51,860 nucleotides of DNA from Hyphomicrobium sp. (GCF_009026145.1 NZ_WBUE01000029.1:1-51860); one strand, 5' to 3'; counted from the stretch's first letter, positions 33,625-43,066 are shown. Made by a program: numbers and translations. Notes: a model not told the origin generated them from the sequence alone.

Positions 33625-33969
33625 CTATTTCACCTTTTCAGCGGCGGACGAATTCTTCTCGGTGTCGCCCTCGTAAGCCGTCTTCTTGTAGCCGTCGCCC
33701 TCCTTGGCGATCTTGGTCTTCCAGCCGGTGTCCCAGGTGATCACCGCGACGCCGTCTTCCTCCGCCCACTTGCCCTTCATGCCTTCGCCGCTGCGATCGG
33801 CGCTGGCAGTGCCGTCCTCGGCCAGCACGATCTGGAAGTCCTTGCCGCCGGTGTCCTTCACCTTCCACGTGCCGACGAAGTGATGCTCGGCGAAAGCCGC
33901 ACCGGCGGTCAGGGCCAGCGCCGCTGCCGCAGCCACCGCGCCGACCATCATTTTCTTGAAGCCAATCAT
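33625..33969 (-). CDS. Exported protein of unknown function (small beta-barrel type)
   Basis: The 114-residue product has a Sec signal (MIGFKKMMVGAVAAAAALAL, cleavage near AFA). The mature part reads 'HHFVGTWKVKDTGGKDFQIV', 'GTASADRSGEGMKGKWAEED', 'VAVITWDTGWKTKIAKEGDG', a strand-rich pattern resembling small periplasmic calycin-like domains. The C-terminus is Ser/Lys-rich. GAGGAG precedes the start. Function unknown. Confidence 0.75.
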   Translation of the reverse strand: MIGFKKMMVGAVAAAAALALTAGAAFAEHHFVGTWKVKDTGGKDFQIVLAEDGTASADRSGEGMKGKWAEEDGVAVITWDTGWKTKIAKEGDGYKKTAYEGDTEKNSSAAEKVK

Positions 33970-34092
33970 GGGTGTTTCCTCTCCTCATTCGGAAGTCAGC
34001 CGAACCGTGCAAACGTCGTACTAATTTGCCAGTTCCGAAAGTCTAAAGTCGGTCACGACAATGCGAACCAGGCTAGAAGCGGTGGACGGCAG

Positions 34093-35052
34093 ATGAAGCT
34101 GCGGCGCGTTGCAGCCGGGGGCAAGGTGCGCGTGGAGCTTCTGGCGCCCCAAGGCTGGGTGCCGGCGGCCGCGGCGGTGGCACACCTCCCCGGGCTCGAT
34201 GCGGGCCTTGCCGACGATGTCGTCGGCCTGCTGGGGCTGGATTACGCCGCGCGCCAACGCCTCGATACGGCGGCGGCCGAGGCGGCGCCGGCCGCTGACG
34301 ATGCGCGCCCCCTCATCCCGTTCACACCGCGCTCGTTCCGCGATTTCATGTTGTATGGAGCACACGCCGTAGCCGCCGCGCGCGGCTTCGTGCGCCGCTT
34401 CATGCCGGCCGCGGCACCCCTCGTCGGCGCCTACGAAGCCGTTACCCGCCGCACCTTCCCCTCGCTCAGTCCGCATGACCTTTGGCATCGGCAGCCGATC
34501 TACTACATGGGCAACCACCTGACCTTTGCCGCCGACGGCGAGGACATCACCGTGCCGGACTACACACGCGCCCTCGACTACGAGCTGGAACTCGGCTTCG
34601 TGCTGGCAAAGCCGCTCCGCGATGCCGACGCGCCGAGCGCCGAGCGCGCCATCGGCGGGTTCGTGGTGCTCAACGACTTTTCGGCGCGTGACGTGCAGCT
34701 CGCCGAGATGCGCTCCGGCTTCGGGCCGCAGAAGGCCAAGCACTTCCGCAGCGCCATGTCGGGCGTCGTCGTCAGCGCCGATGAGATCCTGCCGCGCTGG
34801 CGCGACTTGGAAGGCAGCGTGCGCCTCAACGGGCGCCTGGTCGCGGAATGCGCCACGCGTGACGCGCGCTGGTCGCTGGGCGAGGTGCTGGCCCATGCCA
34901 GCCGCGGCGAGCTGCTCTACCCCGGTGAGCTGTTCGGCAGCGGCACGCTACCCGGCGGTAGCGGCATCGAGCACGGCCGTCTCCTGGCCCGCGGCGATAC
35001 CATTGCGCTTGCCATCGACGGCATCGGCGAGCTTACCAACAAGATCGTCTAG
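34093..35052 (+). CDS. Fumarylacetoacetate hydrolase family protein
   Basis: The 319-residue cytoplasmic protein has the FAH fold: N-terminal domain (about 1-75), then 'PFTPRSFRDFMLYGAHAVAA' and the catalytic core 'YYMGNHLTFAADGEDITVPD', metal ligands in 'LDYELELGFVL' (E-x-E), 'VLNDFSARDVQLAEM' (Asp), and the C-terminal 'GELFGSGTLPGGSGIEHGRL'. FAH enzymes cleave C-C bonds of beta-diketones or act as hydratases or decarboxylases in aromatic catabolism. ATG 34093 is the natural start. It lies 8 nt before the cyclase gene, and the two probably belong to one catabolic unit with an unknown substrate. Confidence 0.88.
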   Translation: MKLRRVAAGGKVRVELLAPQGWVPAAAAVAHLPGLDAGLADDVVGLLGLDYAARQRLDTAAAEAAPAADDARPLIPFTPRSFRDFMLYGAHAVAAARGFVRRFMPAAAPLVGAYEAVTRRTFPSLSPHDLWHRQPIYYMGNHLTFAADGEDITVPDYTRALDYELELGFVLAKPLRDADAPSAERAIGGFVVLNDFSARDVQLAEMRSGFGPQKAKHFRSAMSGVVVSADEILPRWRDLEGSVRLNGRLVAECATRDARWSLGEVLAHASRGELLYPGELFGSGTLPGGSGIEHGRLLARGDTIALAIDGIGELTNKIV

Positions 35053-35060
35053 GGGCAGGC

Positions 35061-35822
35061 ATGCAGATCATCGACCTTTCGAAGCCGATCCAGTTCAATC
35101 GCGGCGATCCGCGCTTCATGCAGGTGCGCATCCGTCACAAGTCGCATCGGGCGGCGAAGGTGCTCGTCTGGCTGCTCGGCCTTCCGGCACGCCTGTTTCC
35201 GCGCGACTTCGTCGGCTGGGCGGACGACACCATCACGAAGATGGGCGTGCACTCGACGACGCACATCGATGCGCCGTGGCACTACGGCCCGACGTGCGGC
35301 GGCGCTCCAGCGCCGACCATCGAGCAGATCCCGCTGGAGAAGTGCATCGGCCCCGGCGTCGTGCTCGACCTTACCCATAAGGACGACGACGACGCCATCA
35401 CCCCCGCCGACCTCGCCGCGGCGCTGGCGAGAACGGGCGCCACGCTCGATGAGCGCACCATCGTGCTTATCCGTACCGGCCGCGACCGCCTGATGGGCAC
35501 CAAGGAGTTCTGGCAGCGCGGCACCGGCATGAGCGCCGCCGCCACCGAATGGCTGCTCGACCGCGGCCCGACCGTCATGGGCATCGACCAGTGGGGCTGG
35601 GATCTGCCGTTCCGCGCCCAGATCGCCCGCGCCAGGGCGACGGGCGACGACACCCTGTTCTGGGAGGCGCACCGCGTCGGCCAGCGGCGCCCCTACTGGC
35701 ACATGGAGCAGCTGACCAACCTCGGCGCGCTGCCGCCCAAGGGCTTCGAGGTGATGGTGTTTCCGCTGAAGATCGTCGGCGCCTCGGCTGCCCCGGCGCG
35801 CGTCGTCGCCGTCATCCGATGA
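35061..35822 (+). CDS. Cyclase family protein (kynurenine formamidase-like hydrolase)
   Basis: The 253-residue protein carries the metal-binding signature H-x-x-T-H-x-D-x-P in 'MGVHSTTHIDAPWHYG' and the later 'VLDLTHKDDDDAITPADLAA' and 'VLIRTGRDR' of the cyclase/KynB fold. Such Zn or Mn enzymes hydrolyse amides, lactones or isatin. It is tightly linked (8 nt) to the FAH-family gene, so a shared ring-opening or ring-hydrolysis pathway is likely. The exact reaction is unknown. Confidence 0.87.
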   Translation: MQIIDLSKPIQFNRGDPRFMQVRIRHKSHRAAKVLVWLLGLPARLFPRDFVGWADDTITKMGVHSTTHIDAPWHYGPTCGGAPAPTIEQIPLEKCIGPGVVLDLTHKDDDDAITPADLAAALARTGATLDERTIVLIRTGRDRLMGTKEFWQRGTGMSAAATEWLLDRGPTVMGIDQWGWDLPFRAQIARARATGDDTLFWEAHRVGQRRPYWHMEQLTNLGALPPKGFEVMVFPLKIVGASAAPARVVAVIR

Positions 35823-35847
35823 CTTTGTGTCTTCAACGCTTCTTGTG

Positions 35848-35957
35848 CTGGGTCCCGGATCTCGCTTCGGCTTCGCCGTCGCTCGTCCGGGATGACAGTA
35901 ACCGCATTGTCATCCCGGACGGTGCGAACTGCAGGTGAGCGCCGATCCGGGACCCAG
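35848..35957. repeat. Nested palindromic repeat element
   Basis: An outer 13-bp perfect inverted repeat (CTGGGTCCCGGAT / ATCCGGGACCCAG) encloses an inner 13-bp one (GTCCGGGATGACA / TGTCATCCCGGAC). The 110-nt unit looks like the intergenic REP/RPE-type elements common in Bradyrhizobium-like genomes. It can fold as a cruciform and also as a terminator between the convergent cyclase and glpK genes. Confidence 0.75.
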
Positions 35958-35966
35958 GAGATGCTC

Positions 35967-37457
<1,491 letters not shown>

Positions 37458-37577
37458 GCCGCCCTCCCCGGTTCTTATTGCCGCACTACGGTCACTCTAA
37501 TCGTCGACATGCATCGACAGATGCGCCGCGCCTTAGTAGCAAGCCCTGCCGTCTAATCCCACCGGAGCCTGCCCCGT

Positions 37578-38939
37578 ATGAGCGCCCCGACGCAGAGCGA
37601 AACGCGACAAGGCCCGTCCTACATCGAGGCGCTCACCGTCTACCTCCGCCCCAGCGTGCTCGTCATCATGCTCTTGGGGTTTTCCTCCGGTCTGCCGCTG
37701 GCGCTGTCCGGGGAGACCTTGCGCGTGTGGATGGCCGACCGCGGCGTCGACCTTGGCACCATCGGCTTGCTGTCGCTCGCCGGCCTGCCCTACACGCTGA
37801 AATTCATCTGGGCGCCCGTGGTCGATGCCTGGCACGTGCCGTGGTTGTCGGAACGGCTCGGGCGACGCCGCGCCTGGCTCATCGCCTCGCAGCTCGTGCT
37901 GATGGCGGCAGTCGTCTTTCTCGGCACGCGCGACCCGATCAATGCCCCATGGATGATCGGGCTGGGCGCGCTCATCGTCGCCTTCGCCTCGGCGACGCAG
38001 GACATCGTCGTCGACGCATTCCGCGTGCAGAGCCTGCCGACGGACGAGCAGGCGGCCGGCATGGCCGGGTACGTCGCCGCCTACCGCATCGGCATGCTGG
38101 CGTCCGGCGCCGGCGTCATCGGCTTCAGCGCCTGGCTGGAAGCGCAGGGGCTGAGCAAGGACGCGGTGTGGCCGCTCGCCTATGCCGCGGCAGCGCTGCT
38201 CGTGCTGGCCGGCCTCGCCGCTACGTTGTGGGCGAGCGAGCCGCAGGCCGCGCGTGAGCGCGAGCTCGAATCGCATGTGCACGGCGGCGCGCTGGCGCGG
38301 CTCTACGAGACCGCCAAGGGTGCCTTTGCGGACTTCCTAGGGCGCGATGCAGCGCTCGGCATCCTGTTGTTCGTCGTCTTGTTCAAGCTGTGCGACGCGC
38401 TCGCCGGCACCATGACGGCGCCGTTCGTATTGTCGCTCGGATACACCAAGGCGACCTACGCGGCGATCGTCAAAGGCGTCGGCCTCGCGGCGCTCCTGAT
38501 CGGCGGATTCGCCGGCGGCGCCGTGGCGCGCGCGCTGCCGCTCGTCACCGCACTGTGGCTCGCCGCCTTCCTGCAGATGTTCTCCAACCTCGTCTTCATC
38601 TGGCTCGGCTACCAGACGCCGAGCGCCGGCGCGCTGACCGTCGCCATCGTGGTGGAGAATTTCTCCGGCGCCATCGGCACGGTGATCTTCGTCGCCTACC
38701 TTTCGGCGCTGTGCCGCAATCCGTTGCACACCGCGACCCAGTACGCGCTCCTCACCGCGCTCGCCTCGACGGGACGCACGCTGTTCTCCTCGGGAACGGG
38801 ATTCGCCGCCGCGGCGCTCGGCTGGCCGCTGTTCTTCATCGGCACTTCGCTCACCGCCGTGCCGGCTCTGGCTCTGATGCTGTGGCTGCAAGGGCGCGGA
38901 CACTTCCGCGCCCTCGATGCCGAGCGCAACGGCGCCTAG
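37578..38939 (+). CDS. ampG: AmpG-type muropeptide permease (MFS)
   Basis: The 453-residue membrane protein has 12 predicted helices and the AmpG signature: 'IMLLGFSSGLPLALSGETLR', 'GTIGLLSLAGLPYTLKFIWA', 'ERLGRRRAWLIASQLVLMAA', 'ASATQDIVVDAFRVQSLPTD'. AmpG imports anhydromuropeptides for cell-wall recycling and, in some bacteria, beta-lactamase induction. Length fits the shorter alphaproteobacterial forms. It is convergent with bfr and divergent from glpK; no other recycling gene is adjacent. Confidence 0.9.
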   Translation: MSAPTQSETRQGPSYIEALTVYLRPSVLVIMLLGFSSGLPLALSGETLRVWMADRGVDLGTIGLLSLAGLPYTLKFIWAPVVDAWHVPWLSERLGRRRAWLIASQLVLMAAVVFLGTRDPINAPWMIGLGALIVAFASATQDIVVDAFRVQSLPTDEQAAGMAGYVAAYRIGMLASGAGVIGFSAWLEAQGLSKDAVWPLAYAAAALLVLAGLAATLWASEPQAARERELESHVHGGALARLYETAKGAFADFLGRDAALGILLFVVLFKLCDALAGTMTAPFVLSLGYTKATYAAIVKGVGLAALLIGGFAGGAVARALPLVTALWLAAFLQMFSNLVFIWLGYQTPSAGALTVAIVVENFSGAIGTVIFVAYLSALCRNPLHTATQYALLTALASTGRTLFSSGTGFAAAALGWPLFFIGTSLTAVPALALMLWLQGRGHFRALDAERNGA

Positions 38940-38943
38940 TGGC

Positions 38944-39441
38944 TTAGTCGGCCTTGCCTTCGACCTTGTCGGCCGAATCGGCCTGCAGCTGGCCGTAGTT
39001 CTGGATGCCGATGCTCTTTAACAGGTCGAGCTGCGTCTCGATGAAGTCGATGTGACCTTCCTCGTCCTTCAGAAGGTCCTCGAACAGCTCCATCGACACG
39101 TAGTCCTTGTGCTGACGGCACAGCTCGCGCGCCTTGGAGTAGAACTCCTGGGCGATGTACTCGCCTTTGAGGTCGCACTCGAGAACCTCTTTCAGGTTCT
39201 CGCCGATCATCAGCGGGGCGATCTCCTGCATCTTCGGGAAGCCCTCGAGGAAGATGATGCGCGTGATCAGCTTATCGGCGTGATGCATCTCCTCGATCGA
39301 CTCTTCGCGCTCCTTCTTGGCCATCTTCGTGTAGCCCCAGTCATCGAGGCGACGATAATGCAGCCAGTACTGGTTGACCGCGCCGAGCTCCAGCTTGAGC
39401 GCAAAGTTCAACGCCTCGATAACTTCCTTGTTGCCTTTCAT
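38944..39441 (-). CDS. bfr: Bacterioferritin
   Basis: The 165-residue four-helix ferritin forms a 24-mer shell storing iron. Ferroxidase ligands are visible in '[20 protein letters not shown]' and '[20 protein letters not shown]'; the Met before HHAD is the heme ligand of Bfr. The third pair lies in '[16 protein letters not shown]' and '[20 protein letters not shown]'. It is followed upstream by a Bfd-like ferredoxin on the same strand, a classic storage/release pair. Confidence 0.97.
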   Translation of the reverse strand: MKGNKEVIEALNFALKLELGAVNQYWLHYRRLDDWGYTKMAKKEREESIEEMHHADKLITRIIFLEGFPKMQEIAPLMIGENLKEVLECDLKGEYIAQEFYSKARELCRQHKDYVSMELFEDLLKDEEGHIDFIETQLDLLKSIGIQNYGQLQADSADKVEGKAD

Positions 39442-39600
39442 GGCTGCCCTCTCCGTGCCTGGCGGAATTCGTGTGCAATAGCTGAGTGAACGGCGGGCGG
39501 GCCGCGACGTGACTCAGGTGCGGGCCTTCAGCGAGGCCACGAGGGCGATTGTGGTTAATTAAGGGAGGCGATGCCAGCGCAAAAATCGCACGGCGGGCAA

Positions 39601-39942
39601 TTAAGCGATTTTGCGAACGCAATCCCCTGAAGCCTGAGTCTGGGACTCAGAATTCCTCTGCGCGATGCGCGGCGTTGCTCGGCGAGACGTGAACTCGAGA
39701 AGCTTGCTGCGCGTTGACGCGCTGAGGCTCGGCGAGATCAGCCCTTTCTTCTCGAGCGCATCTACCTTGTTGTAGATCGTCTCGACAGCAAGCGGCGCGC
39801 AGCTGCAGCAGTTCATGCGCTTGGCGAGGTGGCGATAGACGATGCCGGGAGTTGGGATCGGCGCGTCGGGCGCGCCCAAGATCTCGAGCAGTGCACCCTC
39901 GATGTCGCGGTCGGAAATCTCAGTACAGGAACAGACGATCAT
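39601..39942 (-). CDS. bfd: Bacterioferritin-associated ferredoxin-like [2Fe-2S] protein
   Basis: The 113-residue protein has the Bfd cluster pattern: C-x-C at the start (MIVCSCTEISDRDIE) and C-x-x-C at about residue 46-49 (RMNCCSCAPL). Bfd passes electrons to Bfr to release iron as Fe(II). It is almost twice the normal length (about 64): the second half (GLISPSLSASTRSKLLEFTS and on) is basic and Ser-rich, not part of the domain. GAGGAAG precedes the ATG. A gap of 159 nt separates it from bfr. Confidence 0.8.
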   Translation of the reverse strand: MIVCSCTEISDRDIEGALLEILGAPDAPIPTPGIVYRHLAKRMNCCSCAPLAVETIYNKVDALEKKGLISPSLSASTRSKLLEFTSRRATPRIAQRNSESQTQASGDCVRKIA

Positions 39943-39983
39943 CGCGGGCTTCCTCGCGCGTATTTTTTGTAAGGCCGCGCGTG

Positions 39984-40001
39984 CCTTAGAATATGGAAAG
40001 G
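39984..40001 (-). promoter_or_regulatory. Possible iron-responsive (Irr-box-like) site before the Bfd gene
   Basis: CCTTAGAATATGGAAAGG is an imperfect dyad 41 nt before the start codon. It resembles the Irr control element (TTTAGAA-type halves) that represses or activates bfd/bfr genes in rhizobia. Only one half is close to consensus. Confidence 0.3.
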
Positions 40002-40107
40002 CTCATTCAACTTTTGAAGGCCCGCAGATTTCTGTCAAGGGCCGATACGCCGCACATTTTGGCGACCTGGCCGTGACCGTCGTTGCTGCAGATCAAGCCG
40101 ACGCGCG

Positions 40108-40599
40108 TTAACCAATCGGCCGCGCCGGGGCGGACTGCTGCGGTCCGCGCCGTGAGCGGGTTGCGGTCCCACGCAAGGGCGTTTTGCCTGAGCGGCCGCC
40201 CGATTCCCGCGCCGGGGAGGCCTGCGAGGCCCCGGCCATGTCCTCGAGCGTATGCTGGTCGAGGACGCTGATGAAGGCATCGAGGGCATCGTCGACGATG
40301 CGATGCAGGCTGCCGCGGCTGCCCGATTCCTTTTCCTCCTGCCCCAGGGTCTCGATCGAGCGCACCACGTCGCCGATGCGGATGAGGGCCGCGGAGCGAG
40401 CCAAACGCACGCCGCCATGGCGCCCGCGCACGGAGGTGAGGAATCCCGCTTTCGACAGCAGATGGACGATTTTGAAGGCGTTTTGCTGAGTGATATCCAG
40501 GCGCTTGGCGATATCGGCGACCTTGATGAGCCGGCCTTCGGCCTTGGCGCAATCGATCAAGATGCGAACGGCGTGGCTCGTGGATTTGTTGAGGCGCAT
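40108..40599 (-). CDS. Rrf2-family regulator without Fe-S cysteines
   Basis: The 163-residue protein starts 'MRLNKSTSHAVRILIDCAKA' and has the winged-helix segment 'VADIAKRLDITQQNAFKIVH' and 'GFLTSVRGRHGGVRLAR', typical of Rrf2 (IscR/NsrR/RirA/CymR) regulators. In IscR, NsrR and RirA three Cys bind a cluster after the wing; here that region (EEKESGSRGSLHRIVDDALD) has none, and the only Cys is near residue 17. It is therefore not an Fe-S sensor of the usual kind. The C-terminal 50 residues are Ser/Arg/Pro-rich. It is divergent from the paralogue A-D cluster and near bfr/bfd. Confidence 0.85.
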   Translation of the reverse strand: MRLNKSTSHAVRILIDCAKAEGRLIKVADIAKRLDITQQNAFKIVHLLSKAGFLTSVRGRHGGVRLARSAALIRIGDVVRSIETLGQEEKESGSRGSLHRIVDDALDAFISVLDQHTLEDMAGASQASPARESGGRSGKTPLRGTATRSRRGPQQSAPARPIG

Positions 40600-40783
40600 G
40601 CGACTCTAGAGATCTTTGGGCCCAGGGTTGGTCAGCGTTACGGCATATCGGGCAATCTTGGCAACCGTCACGCGCTGCTCGGGACACGGAAACGGCTCCT
40701 CCGTGCCCTGAACGCATCTTAGCAGGCCAAGCACCCGTTTCGCATCAGAAAAGCTTGGCCGCCCCGCAACTCCTGCGCGGCAC

Positions 40784-40799
40784 TGTAACGGGCGGAACA
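40784..40799 (+). promoter_or_regulatory. Shared near-palindrome, orphan copy
   Basis: TGTAACGGGCGGAACA fits the family site. No paralogue start lies within 100 nt downstream. In the other direction it is 184 nt before the Rrf2 start, so it could also serve that gene. Confidence 0.6.
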
Positions 40800-41023
40800 G
40801 CGCTGGCGCCGCGACCCCCTAACCTGCAACGACCTGAATAGTTTTGCCGGACAGCGCTGCGCGCCGCCAGCTTCTCCGCCACGCCAACCATGCCGCTGAC
40901 AGCCAAGGAGAAAAAAGTCTGACCTGAGCCGAGCCAGCTCAAGATTGTGAGCTGCCACGATATTCGCGCTTTGGCGCGCTGAGCGCTCCATCCGTCGGTG
41001 CGCTGGAGCGAAGATTTCTGTCC

Positions 41024-41039
41024 TGTTCCGGCCGGAACA
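41024..41039 (+). promoter_or_regulatory. Shared near-palindrome before paralogue A
   Basis: TGTTCCGGCCGGAACA is a perfect 16-bp palindrome (18 bp with the flanking C and G). It ends 81 nt before ATG 41121. Best copy of the motif in the window. Confidence 0.75.
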
Positions 41040-41120
41040 GCGGCATGATGGCTGCTGCGTCACTCTCAGCGACATGGAAGCCCAGCCGGGCGCCACGCAC
41101 TGAACCGACGGAGACCTGTC

Positions 41121-41636
41121 ATGAACAAGCTGCTCGCCCTCGCCGCCGCCCTCGTCCTCGCCGCCACCTCCTTTGCGTCGACCGCCCAGGCGGGCATGCG
41201 TGTCGGCGTGGGGATCGGCGTCGGCGGCATCGCCCTCGGTGCGCTCGGCGCCATGTCCAAGAGCGGCGAGGCGCGCGAATACCGCCAGCGCAAGAAGGCG
41301 CGGACCGCCCGCCGCGAGCGTCAGGAGAAGACCACGGTGCGCTCCGCCAAGAAGTCCAAGTCAGAGACGACGCAGCAGGCTGCCAAAGAGCCTGTCGCCG
41401 CGACGCCCGCCTCTGATGCCAGCAACGAGGCGAGCAGCATCGCTCAGAACGCCAACAAATCACTGCCGGCACCGGCGACGACGGGCTCGACCGGCACGGC
41501 CGCCGCGGAAACCGAGAATTCGTCGATCTCGATCGCCGCCAAGGACGATGCAAAGACGATCGACACGGCGAAGAATCTCGACTGCCGGAAGTTCTTCCCC
41601 TCGGTCGGCATGACCCTTTCGGTCCCCTGCGAGTAA
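41121..41636 (+). CDS. Paralogue A of the C-X14-C exported protein family
   Basis: The 171-residue product has a Sec signal (MNKLLALAAALVLAATSFAS, then TAQAG) and a Gly-rich segment ('MRVGVGIGVGGIALGALGAM'). A basic middle follows (YRQRKKARTARRERQEKTTV), then an Ala/Ser-rich part with the shared motif TENSSIS. It ends 'LDCRKFFPSVGMTLSVPCE': two Cys 15 positions apart (C-X14-C), probably a disulfide loop. No enzyme motif. GGAG precedes ATG 41121. The gene has its own upstream palindrome and downstream hairpin, so it seems to be a separate unit. Function unknown; an exported, charged, partly disordered envelope protein is inferred. Confidence 0.85.
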   Translation: MNKLLALAAALVLAATSFASTAQAGMRVGVGIGVGGIALGALGAMSKSGEAREYRQRKKARTARRERQEKTTVRSAKKSKSETTQQAAKEPVAATPASDASNEASSIAQNANKSLPAPATTGSTGTAAAETENSSISIAAKDDAKTIDTAKNLDCRKFFPSVGMTLSVPCE

Positions 41637-41674
41637 TCGCGAACGATCTTCGCCGACAAAGTGCGTGACTGCTT

Positions 41675-41708
41675 CGATCCCGGTCTCACCGCCGGGATCG
41701 ATTGCTTT
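41675..41708 (+). terminator. Terminator after paralogue A
   Basis: CGATCCCGG / CCGGGATCG form a 9-bp stem with an 8-nt loop, followed by ATTGCTTT. Confidence 0.7.
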
Positions 41709-41749
41709 GCGCCCTGGCACCGCGCATCCGACGGCCGCAGGATACGCCG

Positions 41750-41765
41750 TGTAACGTCCGGAACT
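41750..41765 (+). promoter_or_regulatory. Shared near-palindrome before paralogue B
   Basis: TGTAACGTCCGGAACT ends 60 nt before ATG 41826. It has the TGTAAC-type left half and ACT at the end, as toward paralogue E. Confidence 0.7.
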
Positions 41766-41825
41766 GCCGTGCGTTCAGCTGATGTTCATCATGCTCCCCG
41801 CGATGCCAACCGCTCGGGGACGACC

Positions 41826-42299
41826 ATGATCAGACTGCTGGCCGTGACTGCCGCCACTCTCCTCACCCTTACCGTCGTCTCCAGCCCCGGCGCCCATGCC
41901 TGGTGCGACGATGATTGCGCCTACGAGGCACGGGAGGCAGCCTACGAGCGGGCCTACGAGCGCGAAGCGGCGCGTGAGGAAGCGGAAGAGGAAGGCTACT
42001 ATCAGCCTCAGCAGCGCAGCGTCTCGAAGGCGGCGCGGCGCCGTGCGAAGACCGAGCGCGCCGAGACGAAGAAGGCGGCTCAGCAAAAGTATGTGGCCGA
42101 GCCGAAGCCTGCCGCCCCCGCACAATCGCAGCCCCGCACTCCGCGTACCAAGATCGCCGGCGAAAACTCATCGATCGCGAGCGAGCACGACGAGGTCGCC
42201 GAGGACGACAGCTTCGGTCGTGCTCCCCTCGTGAGAGAGGTGGGGTGTAAGAAGTTCATCGCCTCTGCCGGCATGACCCTGTCGGCCCCCTGCGAATAG
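41826..42299 (+). CDS. Paralogue B of the C-X14-C exported protein family
   Basis: The 157-residue product has a Sec signal (MIRLLAVTAATLLTLTVVSS, cleavage near AHA) and a short N-terminal Cys pair (WCDDDCAYE). It then has an unusually acidic/Arg helix ('AREAAYERAYEREAAREEAE') and a Lys/Arg/Ala-rich stretch (SKAARRRAKTERAETKK). The family motif reads GENSSIA and the end reads 'VGCKKFIASAGMTLSAPCE', the most divergent C-terminal block but with both Cys kept. GGGGA precedes the ATG at 41826. Like paralogue E it has extra cysteines just after the signal peptide. Function unknown. Confidence 0.82.
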   Translation: MIRLLAVTAATLLTLTVVSSPGAHAWCDDDCAYEAREAAYERAYEREAAREEAEEEGYYQPQQRSVSKAARRRAKTERAETKKAAQQKYVAEPKPAAPAQSQPRTPRTKIAGENSSIASEHDEVAEDDSFGRAPLVREVGCKKFIASAGMTLSAPCE

Positions 42300-42316
42300 C
42301 GCCAGCCGACTAGCCA

Positions 42317-42344
42317 GATCCCGGCCGACGGCCGGGGTCGTTTC
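42317..42344 (+). terminator. Terminator after paralogue B
   Basis: GATCCCGGCC / GGCCGGGGTC form a 10-bp stem (one G-T pair) with a GAC loop, followed by GTTTC. It begins 17 nt after the stop codon. Confidence 0.75.
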
Positions 42345-42377
42345 ATCTCCCCACCGTGACAGCGAAACTCTGCGCCG

Positions 42378-42393
42378 TGTTCCGTCCGGGACA
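42378..42393 (+). promoter_or_regulatory. Shared near-palindrome before paralogue C
   Basis: TGTTCCGTCCGGGACA ends 64 nt before ATG 42458. One base (GGGAC for GGAAC) differs from the other copies. Confidence 0.65.
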
Positions 42394-42457
42394 GCGAGGG
42401 CGCGCCGCTTCGCGCACGATTGCCGCAGTGATTAACCCCACCTCGCTGGAGACGACC

Positions 42458-42958
42458 ATGAACAAGCTGCTCACCGTGATCGCCGCCACCTTTCTCGCCA
42501 TTGCCGCCATCGCCACCGGCGCCGAAGCAGGCTTCAACGTTCGCCTCAACGCGCCAGGCGGATTTTCGCAAGTCCACAAGGCCGGCTGCGGCGGCGCCCA
42601 TGTCCGCGCCTTCCGGCGTCGCGTGGTGCGTCAGTCGGTACGCCGCCATAAGCCGAAAGTCGTGGTCGCCAGCCGCACCGTCTCCAAGCCCACCGTCGTC
42701 GCCAAGGCCGCTGCAAAGCCAGCACCCGCCGAAGAGCCGGCCGAGGAACTGGCTGAGGTCGAGCATTCCTCGATCTCCAGCGCCGCTGAGGCCGCTGAGA
42801 CCAGAATCGATGTGCCCGAGCAGAAGCCCGAGCAGAAGGTTGCCGAGGTGAAGTCCGAGGACCCCGCGCAGAAGGTTGCCACCGCCATCAAGGACGTCGG
42901 CTGCAAGACCTTCTTCGCCTCCGTCGGCATGACCCTGTCGGTGCCCTGCGCCAAGTAA
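42458..42958 (+). CDS. Paralogue C of the C-X14-C exported protein family
   Basis: The 166-residue product has a Sec signal (MNKLLTVIAATFLAIAAIAT, then GAEAG) with the same MNKLL start as A. 'FNVRLNAPGGFSQVHKAGCG' is followed by a strongly basic stretch (VRAFRRRVVRQSVRRHKPKV), a Val/Lys/Ala region, an acidic region with the motif VEHSSIS, and the end 'VGCKTFFASVGMTLSVPC' plus AK. An extra Cys (AGCGG) lies in the N-terminal part. GGAG precedes the ATG. Separate transcription unit by palindrome and terminator. Function unknown. Confidence 0.84.
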   Translation: MNKLLTVIAATFLAIAAIATGAEAGFNVRLNAPGGFSQVHKAGCGGAHVRAFRRRVVRQSVRRHKPKVVVASRTVSKPTVVAKAAAKPAPAEEPAEELAEVEHSSISSAAEAAETRIDVPEQKPEQKVAEVKSEDPAQKVATAIKDVGCKTFFASVGMTLSVPCAK

Positions 42959-42983
42959 GACGCGACGCGGTGAGCATGCAAAG

Positions 42984-43017
42984 CGGCCTCGGCAGTACGC
43001 CCGGGGCCGTTGTCCTT
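42984..43017 (+). terminator. Terminator after paralogue C
   Basis: CGGCCTCGG / CCGGGGCCG form a 9-bp stem (one T-G pair) with an 8-nt loop, followed by TTGTCCTTT. Confidence 0.65.
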
Positions 43018-43066
43018 TCGCGCCTCCTAAACGACGCGTCGGACGCCTGGCAGAACATTTCTGAGA

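Larger units (their letters stand above)
40600..41120. other. Gene-poor gap between the Rrf2 gene and paralogue A
   Basis: No convincing gene in these 521 nt. It holds two full copies of the shared 16-bp near-palindrome (40784-40799 and 41024-41039) and a degenerate fragment (GCCGGACAGCG near 40846-40856). It may contain the remains of a lost family member or encode a small RNA. Confidence 0.5.

Noticed and set aside
40890..40922. Ten-codon ORF (MPLTAKEKKV) in the gap before paralogue A
   Set aside because: No ribosome-binding site and no sign of attenuation structure; frames this short are common by chance.
41024..41039. LexA box
   Set aside because: Alphaproteobacterial LexA uses direct repeats GTTC-N7-GTTC; this is an inverted repeat with a 4-bp centre.
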